Positions 47,251 through 55,231 of a DNA stretch of 64,000 bases are shown here, piece after piece. The notes beneath the pieces were generated by a model, which saw nothing but the letters and a program-made list of their open reading frames with translations, was not told where the DNA came from and did not search any database. The DNA comes from Bacteroidota bacterium (GTDB lineage Bacteria; Bacteroidota; Bacteroidia; Chitinophagales; Saprospiraceae): NCBI GenBank assembly GCA_016124585.1, contig WGNL01000030.1, positions 1-64,000 of the forward strand. Direction: 5' to 3'. Position 1 is the first letter of the stretch. Every line of letters starts with the position of its first letter. A program made the translations under genes and the position numbers.

Positions 47251-48060
47251 ATGCTTGAGCATTCTCAATTTTCAATTTTCAATTTTCAATTTTCCGCCGT
47301 TGTCATCAGCCACAATGAGGCCCGTACCATTGGGAATTGCGTGGAAGCACTCCGCAAGGTCTGTGATGAAGTAGTCGTACTCGATAGCCAAAGCACGGAC
47401 GGGACGATAGGGATTTGTGAAAAATTGGGGGCAAAAGTGGTGCAACAAGATTGGCTTGGGTATTCGCAAACCAAAAATTTGGGGAACCAAATGGCCTCGA
47501 ATGACTGGATTCTTTCGATTGATTCTGATGAAGTGCTTTCCGACGAACTGATTGAAACCTTGAAGAACCTAAAGCCTGAAACGACAAAAGTGTATGCCCT
47601 TGACCGCATCACGGAATACGAAGGTAAATGGGTGCGACACAGCGGTTGGTATCCAGAGTGGAAGGTGCGGCTTTTCGACAGAAGGGAGGTAATGTGGCAG
47701 GGTGATTTTGTGCACGAAACATTGCATATTCCCGCTGACTACCAAGTAGTTAGGTTAAAAGGAAAGCTATTTCATTATTCCTTCAAGGATGCCGATGACC
47801 ACCTGCGCCGTTTAGAAAAATACGCTCGACTAGGTGCTGAAGAACAGTTTGCGGCAGGTAAGAAAGTGACCTTTTTGAAACGATATTTTTCCCCGGCATT
47901 TAGGTTCATTCGTGGATTTTTGCTCAAAAAAGGTTTTTTGGATGGAAAAATTGGATGGCAAATTTGTTCACGGGAAGCAGCTATGGTGCGACGTAGGTAT
48001 CAAATTTTGGATGAACTTTGGGAAGGAAATAACCAAAAGGTAAACAGTCCACAACCCTGA
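47251..48060 (+). CDS. Glycosyltransferase family 2 (WaaE/KdtX-like)
   Basis: 269 aa from the ATG at 47251. The GT-A core is clear: FSAVVISHNEARTIGNCVEALRK, VVVLDSQSTDGT, ILSIDSDEVLS (DxD-like), WYPEWKVRLFDRR and HETLHIP. This is the group of LPS-core glucosyl/heptosyltransferase-like enzymes that act at the cytoplasmic face. Codons 6-14 consist of four perfect CAATTTT units (47266-47293), a repeat that belongs in style to intergenic DNA of this phylum and whose 7-bp unit would shift the frame if its number changed. No alternative start downstream precedes the conserved domain. Confidence 0.9.
   Translation: MLEHSQFSIFNFQFSAVVISHNEARTIGNCVEALRKVCDEVVVLDSQSTDGTIGICEKLGAKVVQQDWLGYSQTKNLGNQMASNDWILSIDSDEVLSDELIETLKNLKPETTKVYALDRITEYEGKWVRHSGWYPEWKVRLFDRREVMWQGDFVHETLHIPADYQVVRLKGKLFHYSFKDADDHLRRLEKYARLGAEEQFAAGKKVTFLKRYFSPAFRFIRGFLLKKGFLDGKIGWQICSREAAMVRRRYQILDELWEGNNQKVNSPQP
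47266..47293 (+). repeat. Heptanucleotide tandem repeat (CAATTTT x4) in the glycosyltransferase 5' end
   Basis: Four perfect 7-bp copies in codons 6-15 of the glycosyltransferase, right after the start codon and before the conserved domain. Gain or loss of one unit shifts the frame. Confidence 0.95.
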
Positions 48061-48102
48061 ATTTTACTGCCTCGACTATATTTGCGCATCAATCATTCAC
48101 GA

Positions 48103-48843
48103 ATGCCCAATATCCTCAATTCCCTTCAACAAGCCAAGGCCGATGGCCAGAAGAAATTTGTCGTTCTAATTGACCCTGACAAAGTGCGCCTCGGCAACAT
48201 GGACCGAGTGTTAGAACTTGCAGTAGAAGCCAAAGTGGACTATTTTTTCATCGGTGGAAGCCTCATCGTCAACAATGCACTCGACCAGTGCCTACTTGCC
48301 ATCAAGGAACGTTGCCATATCCCCATGATACTTTTTCCTGGCAGCTCTCTCCAGCTAAGTTGGAAGGCCGATGCCATCCTTTTACTCTCCCTGATTTCTG
48401 GCCGAAATCCTGATTTGCTCATTGGTAACCACGTTATCGCAGCACCTTATCTCAAGCTAAGCCCGCTCGAAATCATGCCTACTGGCTACATGCTTATCGA
48501 TGGCGGCGCACCCACTTCTGTGCTGTACATGAGCAATACCCGACCCATCCCTACGCACAAGGATGACATCGCTGTTTGTACCGCCATGGCAGGTGAGATG
48601 CTTGGCCTCCGCCTGATGTACATGGATGCAGGAAGTGGCGCCCAAGTGCCGATACCGGAGCACATTATCGAATCGGTGAGTGGAGCTTTGTCAATTCCTT
48701 TGATTGTGGGTGGAGGCATCCGTACCCCAGAACTGGCAGCCAAAAATGTGAAAGCTGGCGCAGATGTCATTGTGGTAGGGAATGCTATTGAAAAAGAACC
48801 AGCGCTAGTTAAGGAAATGGCGGCAGCGGTTCATAGCTGTTGA
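48103..48843 (+). CDS. pcrB: Geranylgeranylglyceryl/heptaprenylglyceryl phosphate synthase
   Basis: 246 aa from the ATG at 48103; a TTG at 48082 is less likely. The family barrel is distinct: FVVLIDPDKVRLGNMD, VDYFFIGGSLIVNN, IPMILFPGSSLQLSW, AILLLSLISGRNPDLLIGNH, EIMPTGYMLIDGG, MYMDAGSGAQVPIPEHII and IVGGGIRTPELA. It joins a polyprenyl diphosphate to sn-glycerol-1-phosphate, the ether-lipid reaction typical of archaea; Bacteroidota are known to carry functional homologues. The symbol follows the bacterial family name; chain-length preference cannot be told. Stop lies 4 bp from the stop of the convergent kinase. Confidence 0.93.
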   Translation: MPNILNSLQQAKADGQKKFVVLIDPDKVRLGNMDRVLELAVEAKVDYFFIGGSLIVNNALDQCLLAIKERCHIPMILFPGSSLQLSWKADAILLLSLISGRNPDLLIGNHVIAAPYLKLSPLEIMPTGYMLIDGGAPTSVLYMSNTRPIPTHKDDIAVCTAMAGEMLGLRLMYMDAGSGAQVPIPEHIIESVSGALSIPLIVGGGIRTPELAAKNVKAGADVIVVGNAIEKEPALVKEMAAAVHSC

Positions 48844-48847
48844 AAGG

Positions 48848-49537
48848 CTATTTTATCACAGCCCGGTGGATGCCTTTCGAATATGAGCGTTTCATCAGCC
48901 CCACGATTTTTTCATAGGCCGATTTTTCATTCCAGAAATCAACTTCCGAGACATCAATAATGAGGATGGGCAGTTCCTGTTCAGATTTAAAATATCCGAA
49001 ATAAGCGTCCTGCAAAGATTGAAGGTACTCGTGTTTAATGTTGGCCTCAATTTCCCGACCTCTTTTTTCAATATTTTTTACCAAATCCGGTACCGAACGA
49101 TGCAGGTAAACAAGTAAATCTGGTTTGCGAAATGCTGTATTGAGGGTATGGAAAAGCCGTTGGAATAAGCGGTATTCTTCGTCCTTTAGGTTGTTTTTGG
49201 CAAAAAGCAACGTTTTGATAAAAAAATAATCAGCGACCATGAGTTGCGGGAAAAGCTCCCGCTGTGAAAGCGATTCTTGAAGTTGTTTGTGGCGTTCCGT
49301 CATGAAAAACAGCTCAACTGGAAAGGCATATCGTTCAGGATTTTTATAAAACTCTGGCAAAAAGGGATTGTCAGTGAATTGCTCCAAAATGAGTCGGCAA
49401 TCAAAATCCTCTTCGAGCATTTTGCACAGAGTCGTCTTTCCTGCGCCGATATTGCCTTCAATGGCAATAAAACTGTGCGGGAAAGGATTCATATCTGCTG
49501 GTTTTCGATAATATGGTGTCAGCTTTTCGCTTTTCAT
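48848..49537 (-). CDS. Deoxynucleoside kinase
   Basis: 229 aa (an ATG at 49492 is an alternative, just before MNPFPHSFIAIEGNIGAGKTT). P-loop GNIGAGKTT, the dNK-type LEQFTDNPFLPEFY and FPVELFFMTERHKQL motifs, DYFFIKTLLFA, the DLLVYLHRS strand and KRGREIE lid arginines identify a deoxyribonucleoside salvage kinase. It phosphorylates deoxyadenosine/deoxyguanosine-like substrates. Starts 15 bp after the folK stop on the same strand, so the two form an operon, a pairing common in Bacteroidota. Confidence 0.93.
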   Translation of the reverse strand: MKSEKLTPYYRKPADMNPFPHSFIAIEGNIGAGKTTLCKMLEEDFDCRLILEQFTDNPFLPEFYKNPERYAFPVELFFMTERHKQLQESLSQRELFPQLMVADYFFIKTLLFAKNNLKDEEYRLFQRLFHTLNTAFRKPDLLVYLHRSVPDLVKNIEKRGREIEANIKHEYLQSLQDAYFGYFKSEQELPILIIDVSEVDFWNEKSAYEKIVGLMKRSYSKGIHRAVIK

Positions 49538-49552
49538 GCTTCAAAATACAAA

Positions 49553-50059
49553 TTAAACTGTTTCGAGTTCATCTAGCATTGTCACTTCCAAGTCGTCCTT
49601 GCTGGCCTCGTAGAGTTCTTCGATGGTCTTTTTGAAAACAGGGTGCTGCTTGTTCGGGGCGATTTCAAGCATTGGAACTAAAACAAAATTCCGCTCATGA
49701 AGGTGAGGGTGGGGAAGGGTCAACTCCTTGGTATTCAATATTTTAGCTTCGTAAAACAAGATATCAATATCAATCGTGCGGGCACTCCATTTATCTTCCC
49801 TTTCCCGTCCAAGTTTTTTTTCAATGGATAAAATAGCATGGAGTAAATCCACTGGGTTCAAGTTTGTGGCTACTTCCAACGCTTGATTCAGGAAATCTGG
49901 CTGGTCAGTATTTCCCCAAGCCTCCGTTTCGTAAAGACTCGACTTTTTTACAATGATTCCAATTTTTTCCCCGATCAATTTTCTCGCTGCCGCAAGGTTT
50001 GCCAAGCGGTCACCAAGGTTGCCGCCAAGAAGCAAGTGGGTTTTGTGTTGTTTTTTCAT
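49553..50059 (-). CDS. folK: 2-amino-4-hydroxy-6-hydroxymethyldihydropteridine diphosphokinase
   Basis: 168 aa, standard HPPK length. LLLGGNLGDRLANLAAARKLI at the N-terminus, YETEAWG, FLNQALEVAT, IEKKLGRER and the signature SARTIDIDILFY (Mg/ATP Asp pair), then LPHPHLHERNFVLVPMLEI. It pyrophosphorylates the pterin in folate synthesis. A promoter-like TTG-N21-TACATTTG on the minus strand (50067-50098) puts the start of transcription almost at the ATG, suggesting a leaderless message. First gene of a folK-dNK operon. Confidence 0.95.
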   Translation of the reverse strand: MKKQHKTHLLLGGNLGDRLANLAAARKLIGEKIGIIVKKSSLYETEAWGNTDQPDFLNQALEVATNLNPVDLLHAILSIEKKLGREREDKWSARTIDIDILFYEAKILNTKELTLPHPHLHERNFVLVPMLEIAPNKQHPVFKKTIEELYEASKDDLEVTMLDELETV

Positions 50060-50066
50060 GATTGGG

Positions 50067-50098
50067 CAAATGTAGAGATGAAATTAAAATTTACCCAA
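50067..50098 (-). promoter_or_regulatory. Promoter of folK-dNK
   Basis: Minus-strand TTG (50098-50096), 21 bp, TACATTTG (50074-50067), a full -33/-7 match. The start would be near 50060, one base before the folK ATG. Confidence 0.5.
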
Positions 50099-50293
50099 TC
50101 TCAATTTTTCTAGATTTACAATGATGTAAAACTTCAGTAAATACTGTGTTTTTCATGCCTTTGCGACAAATTTGATAGCCTTTGCGACGCTTTTGATAAT
50201 CCTTCCTCTTACGCTGCGAACACCTTTGCAGCATCCTTTTTTAATAAACAAAAAGGAAAAATTCAATTCAATTATTCACCAATTCCTTTCACC

Positions 50294-51598
50294 ATGAAAA
50301 CTTTCAACACTTATTTCAAAACATTTTTTTGCTGCGCAATACTGGCCTTTTGTTTAACTCAAATTTCAGCCCAGACGATAGAGACCATTGCAGGTGGCTT
50401 CACTGGCGTGAACGGCCTTACCCTTGACACCGAGGGCAATCTCTGGGTCGCCGAAACTGGCACTGGCAATGATGACGGAAAGATTAAAGTCATCACCCCC
50501 GACAAGGCCGTGTATGACGCTATCATTAGCCTTCCATCTTATTTTGATACATTATCCGGGGACACGCCAGGTGCTTGGCGGGCTTACCGCAATGGCAATT
50601 TTCTTGATGTGATTATTGGAGGTGGTATCCACCCAGACGCAGGTGCGCTGCTCCATTTCGACATCAGCGGATGGTCGCCCGGCGATGCGCCGTTAAGCTT
50701 GTCCGATGCCGCCGTCACTGCTGATGTGAATGATTTCATCACAGCCGAAGGTTATCCTGAAAGTGACCCATACCGAGTGGCTTGGGATGATAATGGTAAT
50801 GCCTACGTAGTGGATGCAGGTGCAAATGCTGTGGTGAAATATGACGCTGGCACTGGAGCACTTTCTGTGGTACATGAATTTCCGCCCTATCCGAATATTT
50901 GGTTGCCATTTCCACCTTTTGTTGATTACGTGCCAACCGCCATCGTTCGCAATCCGGCAGGTGGTTTTTATGTCTGTAATCTCACAGGGTTCCCATTCCC
51001 GAAGGGGCTTTCAACGGTCGTGAAAATGGACGAATCGGGCAATGTCACCCCTTTTGCTGACAGCCTTAACTTTTCTGTGGAAATGGATGTGGATGCCCAA
51101 GGTAATTTGTATGTGCTGCAACTCGGTGATTTCGACACCACGTTTGCACCTATACCATTTGCTGCAAAAATTACCAAAATTACTCCATCAGGAGAGAAGA
51201 GTGTCTTTACAGAGGGCTTCACCCCTGTTTTTTCCTCCGGGATGGTACTTGATGGCAACGGCGGGGTTTACGTGAATGACTTGGGACTAGGCACGGTGAT
51301 GCACATCAGTTTCCCATCGGCAGCTAATGAACTAGCCCTGCCTAATTTAAAATTGGTTTCTTTTCCAAATCCAACTGTAGATTTTATCTCCATCCAATTC
51401 AAGCAAGAAAAGCCGGGCGAAGTCACAGCAAGGCTTTTTAGTTGCACTGGAAATTTGGTTTGGAGAAAGGAGCTTGGTTTGCTTCCAGCAAGCACTCAAG
51501 AAATTGAATTGGATTTGAGAGGCCAATCTTCAGGCTTGTATTTTATTCAAATTACCACGCCAAATCAAACTGCTGAAACTAGGGTCATTCGACGCTAA
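50294..51598 (+). CDS. ScyD/ScyE-like beta-propeller protein with T9SS sorting domain
   Basis: 434 aa with a signal peptide ending ISAQ. The mature part is an NHL/SMP-30-like propeller in the style of the ScyD/ScyE family (GLTLDTEGNLWVAETGTGNDDGKI, GGIHPDAGALLHFDISG, PYRVAWDDNGNAYVVDAGANAVVKYD). About the last 85 residues form a T9SS type-A sorting domain (LVSFPNPTVDFISIQF … GLYFIQITTPNQTAETRVIRR). It is presumably secreted or surface bound; the propeller's ligand is unknown. Same family as cyanobacterial scytonemin-cluster proteins, but no such pathway is here. Confidence 0.9.
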   Translation: MKTFNTYFKTFFCCAILAFCLTQISAQTIETIAGGFTGVNGLTLDTEGNLWVAETGTGNDDGKIKVITPDKAVYDAIISLPSYFDTLSGDTPGAWRAYRNGNFLDVIIGGGIHPDAGALLHFDISGWSPGDAPLSLSDAAVTADVNDFITAEGYPESDPYRVAWDDNGNAYVVDAGANAVVKYDAGTGALSVVHEFPPYPNIWLPFPPFVDYVPTAIVRNPAGGFYVCNLTGFPFPKGLSTVVKMDESGNVTPFADSLNFSVEMDVDAQGNLYVLQLGDFDTTFAPIPFAAKITKITPSGEKSVFTEGFTPVFSSGMVLDGNGGVYVNDLGLGTVMHISFPSAANELALPNLKLVSFPNPTVDFISIQFKQEKPGEVTARLFSCTGNLVWRKELGLLPASTQEIELDLRGQSSGLYFIQITTPNQTAETRVIRR

Positions 51599-51635
51599 GC
51601 ATCAATGGTGAAAGGGTAATTATTTACCTGCGAGG

Positions 51636-51657
51636 GTCGCCGGTGAAAGCCGGCGGC
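51636..51657. repeat. GC-rich hairpin after the ScyD-like gene
   Basis: GTCGCCGG-tgaaag-CCGGCGGC, 8-bp stem with one G·U pair, 37 bp after the stop. No T-run. Echoes in style the hairpin after GH97 (5010-5036) but with different sequence. Confidence 0.6.
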
Positions 51658-51797
51658 TCCACCAAAATGCCTGTAAATACTGGGCTTGCGACAAAATTGA
51701 AAGAATTTGAGACGGATTTGATAACTATTGCTTCCATGCTGAGACCAATTTTGCCCTATCATTTTTATCAATCAATTTTCACCAAAAACAATCTACA

Positions 51798-52409
51798 ATG
51801 CACAACCTGAATCGAAATGAAAATTCATCGAAAACACCTAAAACCCTCGTCTTTCAAATCGCTTTTTCAGTGATGATTTCCCTGCTACCAAGTCTCGTTT
51901 TTTGCCAAAAAAATAAAAAGACTGAACGGGTCGTGGACTTCAAACAGGAGGTTAAAACAATAAAAATCAAATCGCCGATGAAGGTGATACTGACCACTGA
52001 AACGACAGGGTTGGTCAGCGTTTTTGGTTCCAAGAAAGCTGTCAATTCGATAAAAATCAGGCAAAAAAACGGCAGGCTGGTGCTGCGGAAAGCCTTCTTT
52101 GCTTCGCAAAAGTCAAACCCGTTTATTGTGGTAAGCGCCCCCGATTTGCAGCATCTTTTTGTGGAAGAAAATTCAGTGGTTGAGAGCACAGGTGTTCTCA
52201 ATTTGAAAGCTTTGGAAGTTGTGGTAAATGCCGACGCCAGTGTCAGGTTGCGCATTGACTGCGAAACCGTAGCTACTTCGCTGAAAGGCAACGGTACAGT
52301 TCATATCGAAGGCTATTTCAAGCAGTCGGAAATCAGAAAAGACCCCTTTGGCTGGTGCCAAGTGCAATACCATCGGCAGCCGGATGCAATCGTCTCCGAC
52401 CCGCACTGA
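51798..52409 (+). CDS. DUF2807-like (auto-transporter adhesin head/GIN-type) exported protein
   Basis: 203 aa. An N-terminal hydrophobic segment (about 20-36, QIAFSVMISLLPSLVFCQ) looks like a signal peptide. The body is a short right-handed beta-solenoid pattern: KIKSPMKVILTTETTGLVSV, IKIRQKNGRLVLRK, PFIVVSAPDLQHLFVEENSVVESTGVLNLKALEVVVNADASVRLRID. This is the DUF2807/GIN-domain repeat, but only one domain long and shorter than usual. Function unknown; probably periplasmic or surface. Confidence 0.75.
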   Translation: MHNLNRNENSSKTPKTLVFQIAFSVMISLLPSLVFCQKNKKTERVVDFKQEVKTIKIKSPMKVILTTETTGLVSVFGSKKAVNSIKIRQKNGRLVLRKAFFASQKSNPFIVVSAPDLQHLFVEENSVVESTGVLNLKALEVVVNADASVRLRIDCETVATSLKGNGTVHIEGYFKQSEIRKDPFGWCQVQYHRQPDAIVSDPH

Positions 52410-52435
52410 AGTTCTTCAATCTAAATTTTGGAACG

Positions 52436-52579
52436 ATGAAAACAACGATAAAAAAAGCAATTCGTCAACTGCTTTGCCTGCTGGCTTATGGCCAATTTGG
52501 TTGCTGCGCTAACCTGACAGATGAGAATATACAGCATTTTGAAGCCACTGTTTTTACCCCAAAATCCTTGTTATTTTGA
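52436..52579 (+). CDS. Possible 47-aa small protein
   Basis: An ATG 27 bp after the DUF2807 stop opens MKTTIKKAIRQLLCLLAYGQFGCC, a basic, hydrophobic, signal-like start with three Cys, then a short tail. It could be a small exported peptide or the remnant of a longer signal-peptide gene. The next true gene begins 30 bp later. Very low support. Confidence 0.2.
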   Translation: MKTTIKKAIRQLLCLLAYGQFGCCANLTDENIQHFEATVFTPKSLLF

Positions 52580-52608
52580 CCTTTTCACCAATCTAAAATC
52601 TGTTTGTC

Positions 52609-53562
52609 ATGAAAAAATTATTGAAAATTCTAGGCATCATCTTGGGTGTCATTGTCTTGCTCATAGCTTCCACGGCAGCTTGGGTCAAATTCACAGACTT
52701 CCCGAGTTACGAAGTGAAAAACCTCGAAGTCAAGCTCCCCACCGACAGCCTCTCCCTTGTTAATGGTGCCAAAATTGCCCGCACGGTCTGTGCCTACTGC
52801 CACCAGAGCGACAATGGAAAATTCGATGGCAAACTGTTTTCCGATGAAAGCGAGGGCTTTGGGGAAATCTGGTCGGCCAATCTTACCCACCATCCGAATG
52901 CCAATATCGCCAAGTACAGCGACGGAGAAATCGCCTACCTGCTTCGCACGGGCATCAAACGGGATGGCAAAATGGCGGGGCCATTTATGCTGTTCCCAAA
53001 GCTTTCCGACGACGATTTGGCTGCCGTGATTGCCTTTCTGAGGTCGGATGCGCCGGAACTTGAAGCTTCCGAAGCGGAGCACCATACCCGGTATTCCTTT
53101 TTGGCAAAGGCGCTGATAAAATTTGGCGTTTTTGACCCATTGGAATATGATGGCGAGCCTATCGCAGCTCCTGCTGCCACCGACCAAATTGCATTTGGCC
53201 GTTACCTCGCCACCCGCCGGTACGATTGTTCGGGCTGCCATTCTGCCAGTTTTGAAACGAACAATATTTTGGAACCCGAAAAATCAGTCGGCTATTTTGC
53301 TGGAGGCAATATTTTGAAAGGCCATGATGGCAAATATGTCGCTTCCCGCAATATCACACAGCACCCGTCGCAGGGAATCGGGAAGTGGACGGAGGAGCAA
53401 TTCAAAAATGCTGTGAGAAGCGGCATCCGCCCAGATGGCACGGCGCTCAGTACTGCCATGCCACGATTTGCGCTGCAAGACGAAGCGGAAATTGAAGCTA
53501 TTTATGCTTACCTGAAAACCGTCCCGGTGCTGGAAACCACCATTGCGAAAGCAAGTCATTAG
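52609..53562 (+). CDS. Dihaem cytochrome c family protein
   Basis: 317 aa with an N-terminal transmembrane anchor (LLKILGIILGVIVLLIASTAAWV). Two class-I haem sites: CAYCH (Cys61, Cys64, His65) and CSGCH (Cys207, Cys210, His211), each with a downstream Met-containing helix (FMLFPKLSDDDLAAVIAFLR; MPRFALQDEAEIEAIYAYL). The N-terminal copy is typical of alcohol-dehydrogenase-type cytochrome subunits. Periplasmic electron carrier; the partner dehydrogenase is not adjacent. Confidence 0.92.
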   Translation: MKKLLKILGIILGVIVLLIASTAAWVKFTDFPSYEVKNLEVKLPTDSLSLVNGAKIARTVCAYCHQSDNGKFDGKLFSDESEGFGEIWSANLTHHPNANIAKYSDGEIAYLLRTGIKRDGKMAGPFMLFPKLSDDDLAAVIAFLRSDAPELEASEAEHHTRYSFLAKALIKFGVFDPLEYDGEPIAAPAATDQIAFGRYLATRRYDCSGCHSASFETNNILEPEKSVGYFAGGNILKGHDGKYVASRNITQHPSQGIGKWTEEQFKNAVRSGIRPDGTALSTAMPRFALQDEAEIEAIYAYLKTVPVLETTIAKASH

Positions 53563-53609
53563 TCAAATCATTTCAACCATAATTTTTTTCACCACAAAAA
53601 TTTTCATCA

Positions 53610-54491
53610 ATGAAATCTTCATTTTTAAGCAAATTCATCTTCATGTTCTGCTTTTTCTCTACCTTGAATCTAGCGGCGCAAAATGATAACCAAGCAAGTT
53701 TTGAAGCTTTTTTGAAAAAGGTTTATTCGGCATTGGACTCAGATAAACCTAGTTCCATCACGCAGTTTTACACTGAAAAAGCCAGTGAAATTGACCCTGA
53801 CGGAAAATTGACGATTGGGCGCAAAGCTTTGGAGGATAGTTGGGTGCAACTGCAAGGCATGATGGACGCAAAGCCACAATTCACTTACAAACTTTCCTCT
53901 TGGCGGCTCATCAAACCAGATGTGGCACTTATCACATGGGATTCACATGACAAGTTCTTTATTTTTGGCCAAACAATTGAAGGGGAAAATACTGGTTCAG
54001 CAGTCCTCCACAAAGAAAAAGGCAATTGGCTCATTGAATTTGACCAGCTCACACCAAAGCGGCCTTTTCCAGACGCCAAGACCGATGAGCTTGCCATTAA
54101 TGAGTTGATACAGGAAGCCTATGCAGGATTTCGGGCCTATGATGCACCTGGTTTTGCCGCCTGTTTTACCGATGCCACTAGTTTTGTTGGACCAATAGGG
54201 ATGGGTCTGAATGGTCGCAAGCAAGTGGAACAAGGTCATGCCGAGTTGTTCAAGGCATGGGCTGGGAGGCCACAACCCAACCCAGCAATGAGTAACCTGG
54301 ATATTAAGTTCCTTTCACCTGAAGTAGCCATTGGCAGATGGGAAAACAAGGAAGATGAGACGGTGGATGGCAAGCAGGTGACAAGTGAAACTGCTTTTTT
54401 AGCTGCCTTCCAACGAGTGAACGACAAATGGCAAATTGCAGCACTGAGCCTTACGCCAGTTCAGCCTTTGCCCCAGATGGCTGGCAATTGA
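53610..54491 (+). CDS. Exported protein with two NTF2-like (SnoaL/DUF4440) domains
   Basis: 293 aa, signal peptide ending NLAAQ. Two cone-shaped NTF2-like domains in tandem: about 25-150 (SFEAFLKKVYSALDSDKPSSI, KWRL-like SWRLIKPDVALITW) and about 155-290 (LIQEAYAGFRAYDAPGFAACF, DKWQIAALSL). These DUF4440 folds bind small ligands or act as polyketide/isomerase-like enzymes; no activity can be assigned. Forms a plus-strand row with the cytochrome and the cupin. Confidence 0.85.
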   Translation: MKSSFLSKFIFMFCFFSTLNLAAQNDNQASFEAFLKKVYSALDSDKPSSITQFYTEKASEIDPDGKLTIGRKALEDSWVQLQGMMDAKPQFTYKLSSWRLIKPDVALITWDSHDKFFIFGQTIEGENTGSAVLHKEKGNWLIEFDQLTPKRPFPDAKTDELAINELIQEAYAGFRAYDAPGFAACFTDATSFVGPIGMGLNGRKQVEQGHAELFKAWAGRPQPNPAMSNLDIKFLSPEVAIGRWENKEDETVDGKQVTSETAFLAAFQRVNDKWQIAALSLTPVQPLPQMAGN

Positions 54492-54609
54492 AACTGTGGT
54501 TACTTTTTACAGCAACCTATCCAAGCGCCTATAATGCAAGCTTCATTTAATCGTTGGGCGTTGGCAAAAACAAACGCCGCTGCAATATCAAGTTGAAATA
54601 ACACAAATC

Positions 54610-55164
54610 ATGGAATTTCAATATCCTCATGTAATTGAAAATTTATCAGGAGAAAAACTGATTTTCAAGCAGTTGGTCAGAGATTCTCAAGGCGATTGGC
54701 TGGAGGTGGAAAACGAAGTCCAACCCAATAGCGGACCACCCATGCACGTCCATTTCCAGCAGGATGAAAGCCTGACGGTGGTGAAGGGACGGATGGCTAC
54801 ACAAGTGCTGGGAGAGGAGCCGATTTTTCATGAAGTAGGCCAGTCCGCTACTTTCAAGGCTGGTGTTGCGCATCGTTTTTGGAATTGCGGTGCGGAACCC
54901 TTGGTCTGCCGGGGGTGGATAAAGCCAGCACACAACTTGGAATATTTCCTCACTGAAATTTACAAATCCACCAATGAAAATGGGGGAAAACGGCCTGGGG
55001 CGTTTGACTCGGCCTACCTGCTCCACCGATACCGATCCGAGTTCGATATGCTGGAGATTCCAGGTTTTGTGAAAAAAGTGGTTTTTCCTGTCGTATTGTT
55101 TTTGGGCAGACTAACCGGCAAGCATCATAAATTCCAAAATGCTCCTATACCATTTTCAGGTTGA
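54610..55164 (+). CDS. Cupin-domain protein
   Basis: 184 aa, cytoplasmic. The conserved cupin core MHVHFQQDESLTVVKGRM (metal ligands His, His, Glu region) and AGVAHRFWN (His) lies at about 58-105. The C-terminal half is helical and less conserved (VKKVVFPVVLFLGRLTG, hydrophobic). Single-domain cupins can be isomerases, dioxygenases or storage-like; function undetermined. A strong terminator follows 12 bp after the stop. Confidence 0.88.
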   Translation: MEFQYPHVIENLSGEKLIFKQLVRDSQGDWLEVENEVQPNSGPPMHVHFQQDESLTVVKGRMATQVLGEEPIFHEVGQSATFKAGVAHRFWNCGAEPLVCRGWIKPAHNLEYFLTEIYKSTNENGGKRPGAFDSAYLLHRYRSEFDMLEIPGFVKKVVFPVVLFLGRLTGKHHKFQNAPIPFSG

Positions 55165-55175
55165 ACTGAGCATAT

Positions 55176-55214
55176 AAACGGCATTCATTTTTATTGGATG
55201 CCGTTTTTGTTTTT
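55176..55214 (+). terminator. Rho-independent terminator after the cupin gene
   Basis: AAACGGCAT (55176-55184) pairs with ATGCCGTTT (55198-55206), followed by a T-rich TTTTTGTTTTT run. It is the boundary before the hybrid-kinase gene. Confidence 0.8.
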
Positions 55215-55231
55215 AACTTAGGGCAATTTCT

